Origin: CAMLOF01 sp966692625
GTDB lineage: Bacteria > Pseudomonadota > Gammaproteobacteria > Burkholderiales > Burkholderiaceae_C
DNA: 15,415 nt
Direction of reading: 5' to 3'
Assembly (NCBI GenBank): GCA_966692625.1
Contig: CBKZAG010000069.1
Span: 1 to 15,415, forward strand
Below the pieces are notes generated by a model. That model saw nothing but the letters and a program-made list of their open reading frames with translations. It searched no databases and was not told the DNA's origin. The stretch's first letter is position 1, and each line of letters begins with the position of its first letter. Shown here in pieces: positions 7,937 to 14,411 of this stretch. The position numbers were made by a program, and so were the translations under genes.

Positions 7937-8655
7937 ATTTCCTGTTGCTGGGCGTTGACGATGGCGCTCAGCGCCTGCGTGTCCTTGATGTGCACGTAGC
8001 GCTGCTTCACCTCGATGATGCCTTCATCCATGAACTTCGAGAAGGTGCGGCTCACCGTTTCCAGCTTCATGCCCAGGTAGCTGCCAATCTCCTCGCGCGT
8101 CATTCGCAGGATCAATTCAGATTGCGAGAACCCCCGCGCGTGCAGGCGCTGCACCAGATTGAGCAGGAACGCTGCCAGACGCTCTTCTGCACGCATGCTG
8201 CCCAGCAGCAGCATGACGCCGTGGTCACGCACAATCTCGCGGCTCATGATCTTGTGAACGTGGTGCTGCAGCGTGCTGAACTCCCGCGACAGCTGTTCCA
8301 GCTTGTCGAAGGGCAGAACGCACACCTCAGCGTCTTCCAGCGCGATGGCGTCGCACGAATGCTTGTCGTTGACGATGCCATCCAGACCAATGATCTCCCC
8401 GGTCATCTGAAAGCCCGTCACCTGGTCGCGCCCGTCGGCGGTGGTGATGCTGGTCTTGAAAAAACCTGAGCGTACGGCGTACAGCGAGGTGAAGTCATCA
8501 CCCACGTTGAACAGCGAGCCTCCGCGCTTGACGCGCCGACGGGTCGTGATCACGGTGTCGAGTCTGTCCATTTCGGAGGCATTGAGCCCCATGGGCAAGC
8601 ACAGCTCCCGCAGGTTACAGCTGGAACAGGCGACTTTGATGCTGTGAATATCCAT
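7933..8655 (-). CDS. fnr: Fnr/Anr oxygen-responsive transcriptional regulator
   Basis: CRP/FNR-family regulator that senses O2 through a [4Fe-4S] cluster and activates microaerobic genes. From the ATG at 8655 it has 240 aa. Cys10, Cys13 and Cys19 (VACSSCNLRELC) plus Cys112 (VCVLPF) match the four cluster ligands of E. coli FNR. A cAMP-binding-like beta-roll covers about 25-120, a dimerisation helix about 122-150, and the C-terminal winged helix has EIGSYLGMKLETVSRTF; Glu199, Ser202 and Arg203 are the residues that read TTGAT half-sites. Longer in-frame starts (8700, 8772) exist, but they add residues outside the family's usual N-terminus and 8772 would overlap the FNR box. Divergent from hemN, and convergent with the cco cluster. 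Confidence 0.94.
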   Translation of the reverse strand: MDIHSIKVACSSCNLRELCLPMGLNASEMDRLDTVITTRRRVKRGGSLFNVGDDFTSLYAVRSGFFKTSITTADGRDQVTGFQMTGEIIGLDGIVNDKHSCDAIALEDAEVCVLPFDKLEQLSREFSTLQHHVHKIMSREIVRDHGVMLLLGSMRAEERLAAFLLNLVQRLHARGFSQSELILRMTREEIGSYLGMKLETVSRTFSKFMDEGIIEVKQRYVHIKDTQALSAIVNAQQQEI

Positions 8656-8704
8656 AAGTAAACGCTGGTACAGCCGTGAGCTTAACCCATACTTCTCCAT
8701 CGAT

Positions 8705-8716
8705 GCGAAATTTCGC
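8705..8716. repeat. 12-bp perfect palindrome in fnr-hemN intergenic region
   Basis: GCGAAA-TTTCGC is perfectly self-complementary and lies between the fnr start codon and the FNR box, within the expected fnr core promoter or leader. It may be an operator or chance; no known regulator is assigned. Confidence 0.35.
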
Positions 8717-8733
8717 CCCATCCTGGGGAGTCT

Positions 8734-8747
8734 TTGACTCAGGTCAA
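8734..8747. promoter_or_regulatory. FNR-type box between fnr and hemN
   Basis: TTGAC-TCAG-GTCAA is a perfect palindrome one base per half-site away from the FNR consensus TTGAT-N4-ATCAA. Its centre at 8740.5 would put the hemN transcription start near 8782 if bound in class II position, 19 bases before the hemN GTG. On the other strand the same geometry predicts an fnr start near 8699, consistent with translation from 8655 and possible autoregulation. Neither side has a strong -10 hexamer. Confidence 0.7.
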
Positions 8748-8800
8748 TGGACAGATTCGGTCCTTGGGGCACAGTTCACACACATCTGGAGATATTGCCT

Positions 8801-10180
8801 GTGAACCATGTGATCGACGAGCAACTGCTGCAACGGTTTGACGTGCCGGGGCCGCGTTACACCTCGTACCCCACGGCCGACCGTTTTGTGGAAGCGTTCA
8901 CCGAAAAGGACTACGTGCAGGCGCTGGAGCAGCGCCGTGCGGGTTCGCTGGCCCTGCCGCTGTCACTGTACATCCACATTCCCTTCTGCGAATCACTTTG
9001 CTATTACTGCGCTTGCAACAAGGTCATCACCAAGCACCACAGCAAGGCGGCTGAGTACCTGCGCTACCTCTCCCGTGAACTGGAGCTGCAGGTTGAACAT
9101 TTTGGCCGTGGGCACCACGTTTCTCAGATGCATCTGGGGGGCGGTACCCCCACTTTCCTGAGCGATGACGAGCTCAGCGATCTGATCGGCATGGTTCAGC
9201 GTCATTTCAATCTGGTTCCGGGGGGCGAGTATTCGATTGAAGTAGATCCGCGCACGGTGACGCCTCAGCGCCTCGAGCATCTGCACAAACTCGGCTTCAA
9301 CCGTCTGAGTTTTGGCGTGCAAGACTTCGACCCCACGGTACAGAAGGCCGTGCACCGGGTGCAACCGGCCGAACAGGTGTTCACCCTGGTTGAAGCGGCA
9401 CGCAAAATCGGGTTCGAGTCGGTCAACGTGGACCTGATCTACGGCCTGCCGCTGCAGACGCCGGAGTCCTTCCGGCATACCCTGGAGCAGGTCAAGACAC
9501 TTCGGCCCGAGCGCATTGCCCTGTACGCCTACGCTCACTTGCCCGCCAGGTTCAAGCCGCAGCGCCGCATTCTGTCGGCAGAACTGCCCAGTGCTGCCGA
9601 AAAGCTGGCCATGCTGTCCATTTCCTTGGACATGTTCAGCGAAGCGGGTTACGTGTACGTTGGCATGGACCACTTCGCGCTGCCAGACGACGCCTTGGCC
9701 GTGGCCAAGCGCCAGGGGCGCCTGCACCGCAACTTCCAGGGGTACAGCACCCAGCCGGATTGCGATCTGATCGCGCTGGGCGTTTCCGCCATTGGCCGTA
9801 TTGGGGCCACCTACAGCCAGAATGCCAAGACACTTGAGGAATACTACGATGCGCTGGACCAAGGGCGCCTGCCCATCATCAGGGGCTTGGCGCTGACGCG
9901 GGACGATGCGCTCAGGCGCAGTGTGATCATGGCCATCATGTGCCAGGGCACTGTGGAGTTCGAGTCCATCAATCTGGGGCACCTGATCGATTTCAAGACC
10001 TACTTTGCCCGCGAACTGGAGCGTTTGCAGCCCATGCAGGAGTGGGGGCTGGTCGAGCTCAATGCCGACAGCATCGAAGTCACGCCTGCGGGCTGGTACC
10101 TTGTGCGCGCCATTGCCATGGTGTTTGACAAGTACCTGCAAGTGGACCAGGACCGCGCGCGGTTTTCCAAGATCATCTGA
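8801..10180 (+). CDS. hemN: oxygen-independent coproporphyrinogen III dehydrogenase (HemN)
   Basis: Radical SAM enzyme that oxidatively decarboxylates coproporphyrinogen III to protoporphyrinogen IX without O2, supplying heme for the oxidase at low oxygen. The 459-aa length fits HemN. The cluster motif is IPFCESLCYYCAC, with Cys63, Cys67, Cys70 and the extra Cys72 typical of true HemN. The N-terminal PGPRYTSYPTA, GGGTP, and SFGVQDFDP-VQKAVHR motifs are also typical of HemN rather than of the related HemW. GTG at 8801 is chosen because CTGGAGA stands 8 bases upstream and the protein then begins as family members do; an in-frame ATG at 8747 overlaps the FNR box and is unlikely. Confidence 0.95.
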   Translation: MNHVIDEQLLQRFDVPGPRYTSYPTADRFVEAFTEKDYVQALEQRRAGSLALPLSLYIHIPFCESLCYYCACNKVITKHHSKAAEYLRYLSRELELQVEHFGRGHHVSQMHLGGGTPTFLSDDELSDLIGMVQRHFNLVPGGEYSIEVDPRTVTPQRLEHLHKLGFNRLSFGVQDFDPTVQKAVHRVQPAEQVFTLVEAARKIGFESVNVDLIYGLPLQTPESFRHTLEQVKTLRPERIALYAYAHLPARFKPQRRILSAELPSAAEKLAMLSISLDMFSEAGYVYVGMDHFALPDDALAVAKRQGRLHRNFQGYSTQPDCDLIALGVSAIGRIGATYSQNAKTLEEYYDALDQGRLPIIRGLALTRDDALRRSVIMAIMCQGTVEFESINLGHLIDFKTYFARELERLQPMQEWGLVELNADSIEVTPAGWYLVRAIAMVFDKYLQVDQDRARFSKII

Positions 10181-10213
10181 GCGGCGGCGCCTGCGCGCTG
10201 CTACAGTCCCCGC

Positions 10214-10885
10214 ATGCTGAGTTCCATGACCATTTCCGCCCTGATGATGGGGCTGGTCGGCGGGCCCCACTGCGTGGCCATGTGCGGTGCGGCCTGCGCG
10301 GGCATTGCTCGATCCGCACAACCTCACAGCACGCTGGCGCTACTCAAGTTCCAGTTGTCACGTCTGGTGGGCTACAGCCTGATGGGCATGCTCGCCGGAG
10401 GCACTGTTCAAGGTTTGGGGTGGATGGGGCAGCAGACGGCTGTGCTGCGCCCTGTGTGGACGATGATGCACGTTGCGGCGCTGTTGCTGGGCCTGGTGCT
10501 GATGTGGCAGGCCCGCCAACCAGCGTTCATAGACGACTGGGGGCAGCGTTTGTGGCGCAAGGTCCGTCCCGTCATGGCGGGGCTCGGTGGCAAGGCTCCC
10601 GTGGTGTTGGGCATGGGTTGGGCGCTCATGCCCTGTGGTTTGCTTTACTCGGCGCTGTTGGTTGCGTCTTTGTCGGCGTCAGCCGTTCAGGGGGCGGTCG
10701 TCATGGCAGCGTTTGCCTTGGGCACCATGGTGTCGCTGGTGGCCGGGCCGTGGCTGTTGCTGCGCCTGAAGGACGCCCGTTCCGGTGGTTGGGGCATCCG
10801 TTTGGCAGGCTTGGCCCTGGTGGCAACCTCGGGCTGGGCTTTGTGGATGGGTATCACCCAGCCCACAGGTTTGTGGTGCGCCTGA
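10214..10885 (+). CDS. DsbD_2/TauE-SafE-like membrane protein of cbb3 loci
   Basis: A 223-aa, roughly six-helix inner-membrane protein with GGPHCVAMCGAAC in its first helix (His19, Cys20, Met23, Cys24, Cys28) and MPCGLLYS in a middle helix (Cys141). This HCxxMCG plus PCG pattern belongs to the family annotated as cytochrome biogenesis transmembrane region or sulfite exporter TauE/SafE-like. Members are commonly beside cbb3 and hemN genes and are suspected of copper or thiol-redox roles; the sulfite export name is probably misleading here. It starts 33 bases after hemN, likely in one transcript. ATG at 10226 is an alternative start; no clear ribosome site is seen. Confidence 0.85.
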   Translation: MLSSMTISALMMGLVGGPHCVAMCGAACAGIARSAQPHSTLALLKFQLSRLVGYSLMGMLAGGTVQGLGWMGQQTAVLRPVWTMMHVAALLLGLVLMWQARQPAFIDDWGQRLWRKVRPVMAGLGGKAPVVLGMGWALMPCGLLYSALLVASLSASAVQGAVVMAAFALGTMVSLVAGPWLLLRLKDARSGGWGIRLAGLALVATSGWALWMGITQPTGLWCA

Positions 10886-10900
10886 GTTACCTAGCCGCCT

Positions 10901-11833
10901 TCAATGGCCCACTGTCGCTGAACCGCGACTGGGCAATGTCGCCAGAACCAGACCCGCCAGCGCAATCGCAAAAGCCGCCAACTGCATGGGTGTCAGGCGT
11001 TCGCCCATGAACAGCACGCCAATGGCGGCAGCGCTCACGGGCAGCATCACTGTAAACACCCCCGCCTGGCTGGCACTGACCCGTTGCAGCCCCGTCATCC
11101 ACAGCCACACGGTCCACATGCTGGCAGCCAGCGCGTAGAACACGAGTAGCAGCCAAAGAGGCAAGGTCATCTGTGAGAAGTCGTAGTGCCAAGCCGCCCA
11201 GATGCCCATGGGGGTGACCAGTGCCAGCCCCAGCAGGTTGATGATGGCCGAAATGCGCCTGGGGCCCAGACCCTGGGTCAGCTTCTTGCCTATGACCACG
11301 TAAGACGCTTCGCAAACCACTGCGGCGAACACCAGCAAGTTGCCCCACAGCGCCAGCGGCAGCCCCAGGAACTGACCCTCTACCGTGTTGCCGGGCTGGG
11401 ACTTTTCCATTGAGAACAAACCGATCCCCACAGCTGCCAGGCCAATGGCTGCCAGGTTGCGCCGACTGAGCTTTTCGTGCAGGAACAACCAGCTCAGAAC
11501 CGCCACAACAGCAGGAATCGACGACATCACCACCCCTGCCGCAGTGGCCGTGGTCAGGCTCACCCCGAACAGCATGCAGATGGAGAACAGAAAGTTGCCC
11601 AGAAACGACTCCAGGAACAGCAAGCCTTTGGTGCGGTTGGACAGAGGCGGTTCGTCAGCCGGTTTGCGCAGCCAGGTAAGCATGGCCGCACCGCCAATGC
11701 CAAAGCGCAGCCACGCCAGCAGGAACACGGGAAGAACCGCCACCAGGGGTTTTGACAGGGCCACGTAGCTGCCTACCAATGACATGCTCAGGGCCAGGCA
11801 ACCGTAGGCCATCCAAGGGGTGCGTTGTGACAT
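10901..11833 (-). CDS. EamA/DMT-superfamily transporter (RhaT/YdcZ-like drug/metabolite exporter)
   Basis: A 310-aa polytopic protein with about ten membrane helices arranged as two EamA repeats (about residues 8-140 and 155-290). Recognisable are LxWLRFGIGG in the first repeat, the helix with VSLTTATAAGVVMSSIPAVVAVL, LHEKLSRRN, and the second-repeat VSASQAGVFTVMLPVSAAAIGV followed by GERLT. Such proteins export amino acids or metabolites; the substrate cannot be told from sequence. I use ATG at 11833 (MSQRTPWMAYGCL) because the family begins just before helix 1; a longer start at 11923 adds 30 polar residues. Neither has a clear ribosome site. Convergent with the preceding gene, 15 bases between stops. 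Confidence 0.88.
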   Translation of the reverse strand: MSQRTPWMAYGCLALSMSLVGSYVALSKPLVAVLPVFLLAWLRFGIGGAAMLTWLRKPADEPPLSNRTKGLLFLESFLGNFLFSICMLFGVSLTTATAAGVVMSSIPAVVAVLSWLFLHEKLSRRNLAAIGLAAVGIGLFSMEKSQPGNTVEGQFLGLPLALWGNLLVFAAVVCEASYVVIGKKLTQGLGPRRISAIINLLGLALVTPMGIWAAWHYDFSQMTLPLWLLLVFYALAASMWTVWLWMTGLQRVSASQAGVFTVMLPVSAAAIGVLFMGERLTPMQLAAFAIALAGLVLATLPSRGSATVGH

Positions 11834-12185
11834 GAGGTGAAACGGTCGTACTTTTGAAATGTGGGTCTGATCATGCACCAAAGTCTTGCCCTGGCGCATG
11901 TGTGGTGCCCATTCATTTTGCATAAGGAAAATATGTTTTCACTTTATGAAATGCGCGCGTGCTGCACCGCAGAAAAATTTCTCAATATGAAGGATGAAAT
12001 TCCACATTGGGAAATTTAAAGATTAAGTGTTTGTTTTTAAACGAATAAAAATATGTCTTCTATAAGACATAAGATTGACTCAAGGTCTTATACAAGACTT
12101 AAACTTTCTCCAACGGCACCGCACTTGCATGCATTCATCAAGTCAGTTGCCAGCCGGTGTATCAACCTAGCCAAGGAGAGTTTCC
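11834..12185. other. AT-rich divergent intergenic region between transporter and aceA
   Basis: This stretch is far richer in A and T than the rest of the window. It must hold the aceA promoter (toward +) and probably the transporter promoter (toward -). It contains the inverted repeat GAAAA-TATG-TTTTC (11927-11940) near the longer possible transporter start, a 28-codon ORF (11933-12019) with AAGGA four bases before its ATG that I regard as doubtful, and the paired palindromes at 12053-12098. The aceA ribosome site AAGGAGAG is at its end. Confidence 0.7.
12053..12098 (+). promoter_or_regulatory. paired inverted-repeat operator and candidate promoter of aceA
   Basis: Copy 1 is ATGTCTT-CTAT-AAGACAT (12053-12070), a perfect 7-bp inverted repeat. 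Copy 2 is GTCTT-ATAC-AAGAC (12085-12098). Both share GTCTT-N4-AAGAC, and their centres (12061.5 and 12091.5) are 30 bp apart, about three helical turns, so two dimers would bind on the same face. A -35-like TTGACT (12075-12080) lies between them; the -10 region near 12098-12105 (CTTAAACT) is weak and overlaps copy 2. This suggests control by an acetate/TCA-cycle regulator, perhaps by repression, but the protein is not identified here. Confidence 0.65.
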
Positions 12186-13517
12186 ATGCCTCAATCCCTC
12201 ACGCAACAACTGAGCCGCCAGCAGCAAATCGAAGCTCTGGAAAAAGACTGGGCCCACAACCCTCGTTGGAAGGGTATCAAGCGCGGTTACTCCGCCGCTG
12301 ACGTGGTTCGTCTGCGCGGCAGTCTGCAGCCCGAGTACACCCTGGCCCAGCGCGGTGCCGAAAAGCTGTGGGACAAGATCAACGGCGGTGCCAAGAAGGG
12401 CTACGTGAACGCCTTCGGCGCCATCAGCGCTGGCCAGGCCATGCAGCAGGCCAAGGCTGGTCTGGAAGCTGTGTACCTCTCCGGCTGGCAGGTGGCCGCT
12501 GACGGCAACACCTCCGAAACCATGTACCCCGACCAGTCGCTGTACGCCTACGACTCGGTGCCCACCATGGTGCGCCGCATCAACAACACCTTCAAGCGTG
12601 CCGACGAAATCCAGTGGGGCCGTGGCATCGAGCCGGGCTCTCCCGAGTTCATCGACTACTTCCTGCCCATCGTGGCTGACGCAGAAGCCGGTTTCGGCGG
12701 CGTGCTCAACGCCTTCGAGCTGATGAAGAACATGATTGCTGCTGGCGCAGCAGGCGTGCACTTTGAAGATCAGCTGGCTGCCGTGAAGAAGTGCGGTCAC
12801 ATGGGCGGCAAGGTGCTGGTGCCCACCCAGGAAGCCATCGAGAAGCTGATCGCCGCTCGTTTCGCTGCCGACACCATGGGCGTGCCCACCATCATCCTGG
12901 CCCGTACCGACGCCGAGGCTGCCAACCTGATCACGTCTGACCACGACGCCAACGACAAGCCTTTCCTGACTGGCGAGCGCACGCAAGAAGGCTTCTACCG
13001 TGTGAAGAACGGTTTGGAGCAGGCCATCAGCCGCGGCGTGGCCTACGCGCCCTATGCCGACCTGGTGTGGTGCGAAACCGGCGTGCCCGACATCGGCTTC
13101 GCCCGTGAGTTCGCTCAGGCTGTGCACGCCGCTTGCCCGGGCAAGCTGCTGTCCTACAACTGCTCGCCGTCCTTCAACTGGAAGAAGAACCTCAACGACA
13201 GCCAGATCGCATCCTTCCAGGAAGAGCTGTCTGCGCTGGGCTACAAGTACCAGTTCATCACGCTGGCCGGTATCCATATCAACTGGTTCAACACCTTCCA
13301 ATTCGCCCACGCATACGCTCGCGGCGAAGGCATGAAGCACTACGTGAACATGGTGCAAGAGCCCGAGTTCGCAGCGCGTGAGAAGGGTTACACCTTCGTG
13401 TCGCACCAGCAGGAAGTGGGCGCGGGTTACTTCGACGACGTGACCACGGTTATCCAAGGCGGTTCTTCCAGCGTGAAAGCCCTGACCGGCTCCACCGAAG
13501 AAGAGCAGTTCCACTGA
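12186..13517 (+). CDS. aceA: isocitrate lyase
   Basis: First enzyme of the glyoxylate bypass: cleaves isocitrate to glyoxylate and succinate, allowing growth on acetate or fatty acids. The 443-aa length is close to the E. coli enzyme. The signature KKCGHMGGKVLVPTQEAI is present with catalytic Cys203; also seen are GLEAVYLSGWQVAAD near the N-terminus, the acidic metal-binding DAEAGFGG, FEDQ, ARTDAEAA, and the substrate-closing SPSFNWKK segment. AAGGAGAG stands 6 bases before the ATG. Monocistronic: operator region upstream, strong terminator downstream. Malate synthase, its partner, is not in the window. Confidence 0.97.
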   Translation: MPQSLTQQLSRQQQIEALEKDWAHNPRWKGIKRGYSAADVVRLRGSLQPEYTLAQRGAEKLWDKINGGAKKGYVNAFGAISAGQAMQQAKAGLEAVYLSGWQVAADGNTSETMYPDQSLYAYDSVPTMVRRINNTFKRADEIQWGRGIEPGSPEFIDYFLPIVADAEAGFGGVLNAFELMKNMIAAGAAGVHFEDQLAAVKKCGHMGGKVLVPTQEAIEKLIAARFAADTMGVPTIILARTDAEAANLITSDHDANDKPFLTGERTQEGFYRVKNGLEQAISRGVAYAPYADLVWCETGVPDIGFAREFAQAVHAACPGKLLSYNCSPSFNWKKNLNDSQIASFQEELSALGYKYQFITLAGIHINWFNTFQFAHAYARGEGMKHYVNMVQEPEFAAREKGYTFVSHQQEVGAGYFDDVTTVIQGGSSSVKALTGSTEEEQFH

Positions 13518-13524
13518 TCCACAA

Positions 13525-13578
13525 GCCCCTCAACGGGGGCGAGGAGACGAGAGCCCGGGCGATCCCCGGGCTTTTTTT
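13525..13578 (+). terminator. intrinsic terminator of aceA, preceded by a second hairpin
   Basis: AGCCCGGG (13552-13559), loop CGATC, CCCGGGCT (13565-13572), with seven consecutive T at 13572-13578: a classic strong intrinsic terminator 34 bases after the aceA stop. A separate small hairpin, GCCCC (13525-13529) with GGGGC (13536-13540), lies just before it and has no T-tract. Confidence 0.93.
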
Positions 13579-13694
13579 CGTCCAGAGAGGGGAGTGACGC
13601 GAATTGCTGGGGGTGATATCGTGTGTCTGGCTGTCTAGCGCCCGGGCGCAAGGTGCGCGCGGGTTTGCCCCTCATGAACCCCAAGGAGCTTGCA

Positions 13695-14213
13695 ATGGTT
13701 TACAAGATGTCCGTTGTTGCAGCAGTCGCTGTCACCCTGTTTACGGGCTGCGCCGGGATCATGCCTGCCAAGCCGGCGGCCCAGGCGACTCTGGAAAGCA
13801 GATCTGGCAGTCAGGTCAAGGGCGTGGTTTCTTTCTACCGTGCTGGTGACTCAACACTGGTCAAGGCGGACGTGACAGGGCTGACGCCCGGTGAGCATGG
13901 TTTTCACGTTCATGAAAGTGGCGATTGCAGCGCGCCGGATGCCGCCAGCGCCAAGGGGCACTTCAATCCGCATGGCATGAAGCACGGTCACCATCAACAT
14001 GCGGAGCGTCATGCGGGTGATTTGCCCAACCTGGTGGCAGACGCCCAGGGGCGTGCTGTCTACAAGGCTGAGGTCAAGGGGTTGAATCTGGCCGCAGGCG
14101 CTGACGGCATCGTCGGACGCAGTGTGGTGGTTCACGCCGACCCAGACGACTACCGCTCCCAGCCCGCAGGCAACTCCGGCAGGCGAGTGGCCTGTGGCGT
14201 GATCCAGCCGTAG
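13695..14213 (+). CDS. sodC: Cu/Zn superoxide dismutase, predicted lipoprotein
   Basis: Converts superoxide to O2 and H2O2 in the periplasm. The 172-aa precursor has a signal peptide ending in LFTG-Cys19, a plausible lipobox, so the protein is probably anchored to a membrane by lipid. Copper ligands are His71 and His73 (GFHVHE), His89 (GHFNPHG) and His147 (VVVHADPDDY); zinc-site residues include His89, His93 or nearby His, His106 and Asp109 (HAGDLPN). A Cys in SGDCS and one in RRVACGVI form the expected disulfide. The loop 93-106 is unusually His-rich. ATG at 13695 is chosen for the AAGGAG 6 bases upstream and the clean signal peptide; longer in-frame starts add residues before it. Confidence 0.92.
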   Translation: MVYKMSVVAAVAVTLFTGCAGIMPAKPAAQATLESRSGSQVKGVVSFYRAGDSTLVKADVTGLTPGEHGFHVHESGDCSAPDAASAKGHFNPHGMKHGHHQHAERHAGDLPNLVADAQGRAVYKAEVKGLNLAAGADGIVGRSVVVHADPDDYRSQPAGNSGRRVACGVIQP

Positions 14214-14223
14214 TGAGTGAGGT

Positions 14224-14253
14224 GCAGGCATTTTGTGGGAAAATGCCTGCTTT
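14224..14253 (+). terminator. 11-bp hairpin after sodC, probable terminator
   Basis: GCAGGCATTTT (14224-14234), loop GTGGG, AAAATGCCTGC (14240-14250) is a perfect 11-bp stem ten bases after the sodC stop. The T-tract is short (TTT, then C), so termination may be modest. AAAA and TTTT within the stem make it partly bidirectional. Confidence 0.65.
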
Positions 14254-14286
14254 CTGATCAACAAGAGCGAGAAAGGCAATCCGGTT

Positions 14287-14328
14287 ATGACACCGCGAAC
14301 TACCCTGGAGGTTGTCACTGCCCATTGA
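14287..14328 (+). CDS. candidate thrS leader peptide (Thr-rich, 13 aa)
   Basis: ATG to TGA encodes MTPRTTLEVVTAH, with four threonines in 13 residues, two of them adjacent (codons 14299-14301 and 14302-14304). GAAAGG at 14271-14276 is a fair ribosome site 10 bases upstream. The ORF lies just upstream of thrS and inside the alternative RNA structures described next. I infer a sensor peptide: scarcity of charged tRNA-Thr would stall the ribosome at the tandem Thr codons. It is too short for homology; the case rests on codon content and the fit to the structures. Confidence 0.65.
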   Translation: MTPRTTLEVVTAH

Positions 14329-14399
14329 TGGGCGGCAGTTCGCGCCTGCTCGGTTTCTTTCCACTCTCACAGCGCGGCCCAGAGCCGCGTTTTTGTTTT
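14294..14399 (+). promoter_or_regulatory. transcription attenuator of thrS (leader pairings plus terminator)
   Basis: Region 1, CGCGAACT (14294-14301, inside the leader ORF up to its first tandem Thr codon), is fully complementary to region 2, AGTTCGCG (14337-14344). Region 2 can instead pair TCGCGC (14340-14345) with GCGCGG (14372-14377), which contains the 5' arm of the terminator. The terminator is CGCGGC (14373-14378), loop CCAGA, GCCGCG (14384-14389), then TTTTTGTTTT. A further hairpin GCCCA-TTGA-TGGGC (14320-14333) spans the leader stop codon. The terminator ends 12 bases before the thrS ATG, so it can only be a conditional terminator in thrS mRNA. Confidence 0.68.
14373..14399 (+). terminator. 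intrinsic terminator immediately upstream of thrS
   Basis: CGCGGC-CCAGA-GCCGCG forms a 6-bp all-GC stem (seven with a G-T pair at 14372/14390), followed by TTTTTGTTTT. No room for a conventional promoter remains between its T-tract and the thrS start codon at 14412. Confidence 0.85.
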
Positions 14400-14411
14400 C
14401 TGGACCCCCTC

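Noticed and set aside
8993..10327. 444-codon open frame on the - strand opposite hemN
   Set aside because: Low-complexity His/Gln/Gly composition typical of a shadow; hemN is well supported on the + strand.
12075..12089. TTGACTCAAGGTCTT upstream of aceA as an FNR box
   Set aside because: It resembles the hemN box, but the half-sites are spaced by five bases and the second half is GTCTT rather than GTCAA; it is better explained by the GTCTT/AAGAC palindromes and a -35 element.
12053..12301. 82-codon + strand frame starting at the aceA operator
   Set aside because: It has no ribosome site, runs out of frame into aceA and shows no recognisable features.
12162..13514. 450-codon open frame on the - strand opposite aceA
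   Set aside because: Antisense shadow of a strongly codon-biased gene; no recognisable domain or ribosome site.
13638..13649. Palindrome GCGCCCGGGCGC upstream of sodC
   Set aside because: All-GC palindromes of this length are not surprising in this genome; it has no T-tract and no conserved partner site nearby.
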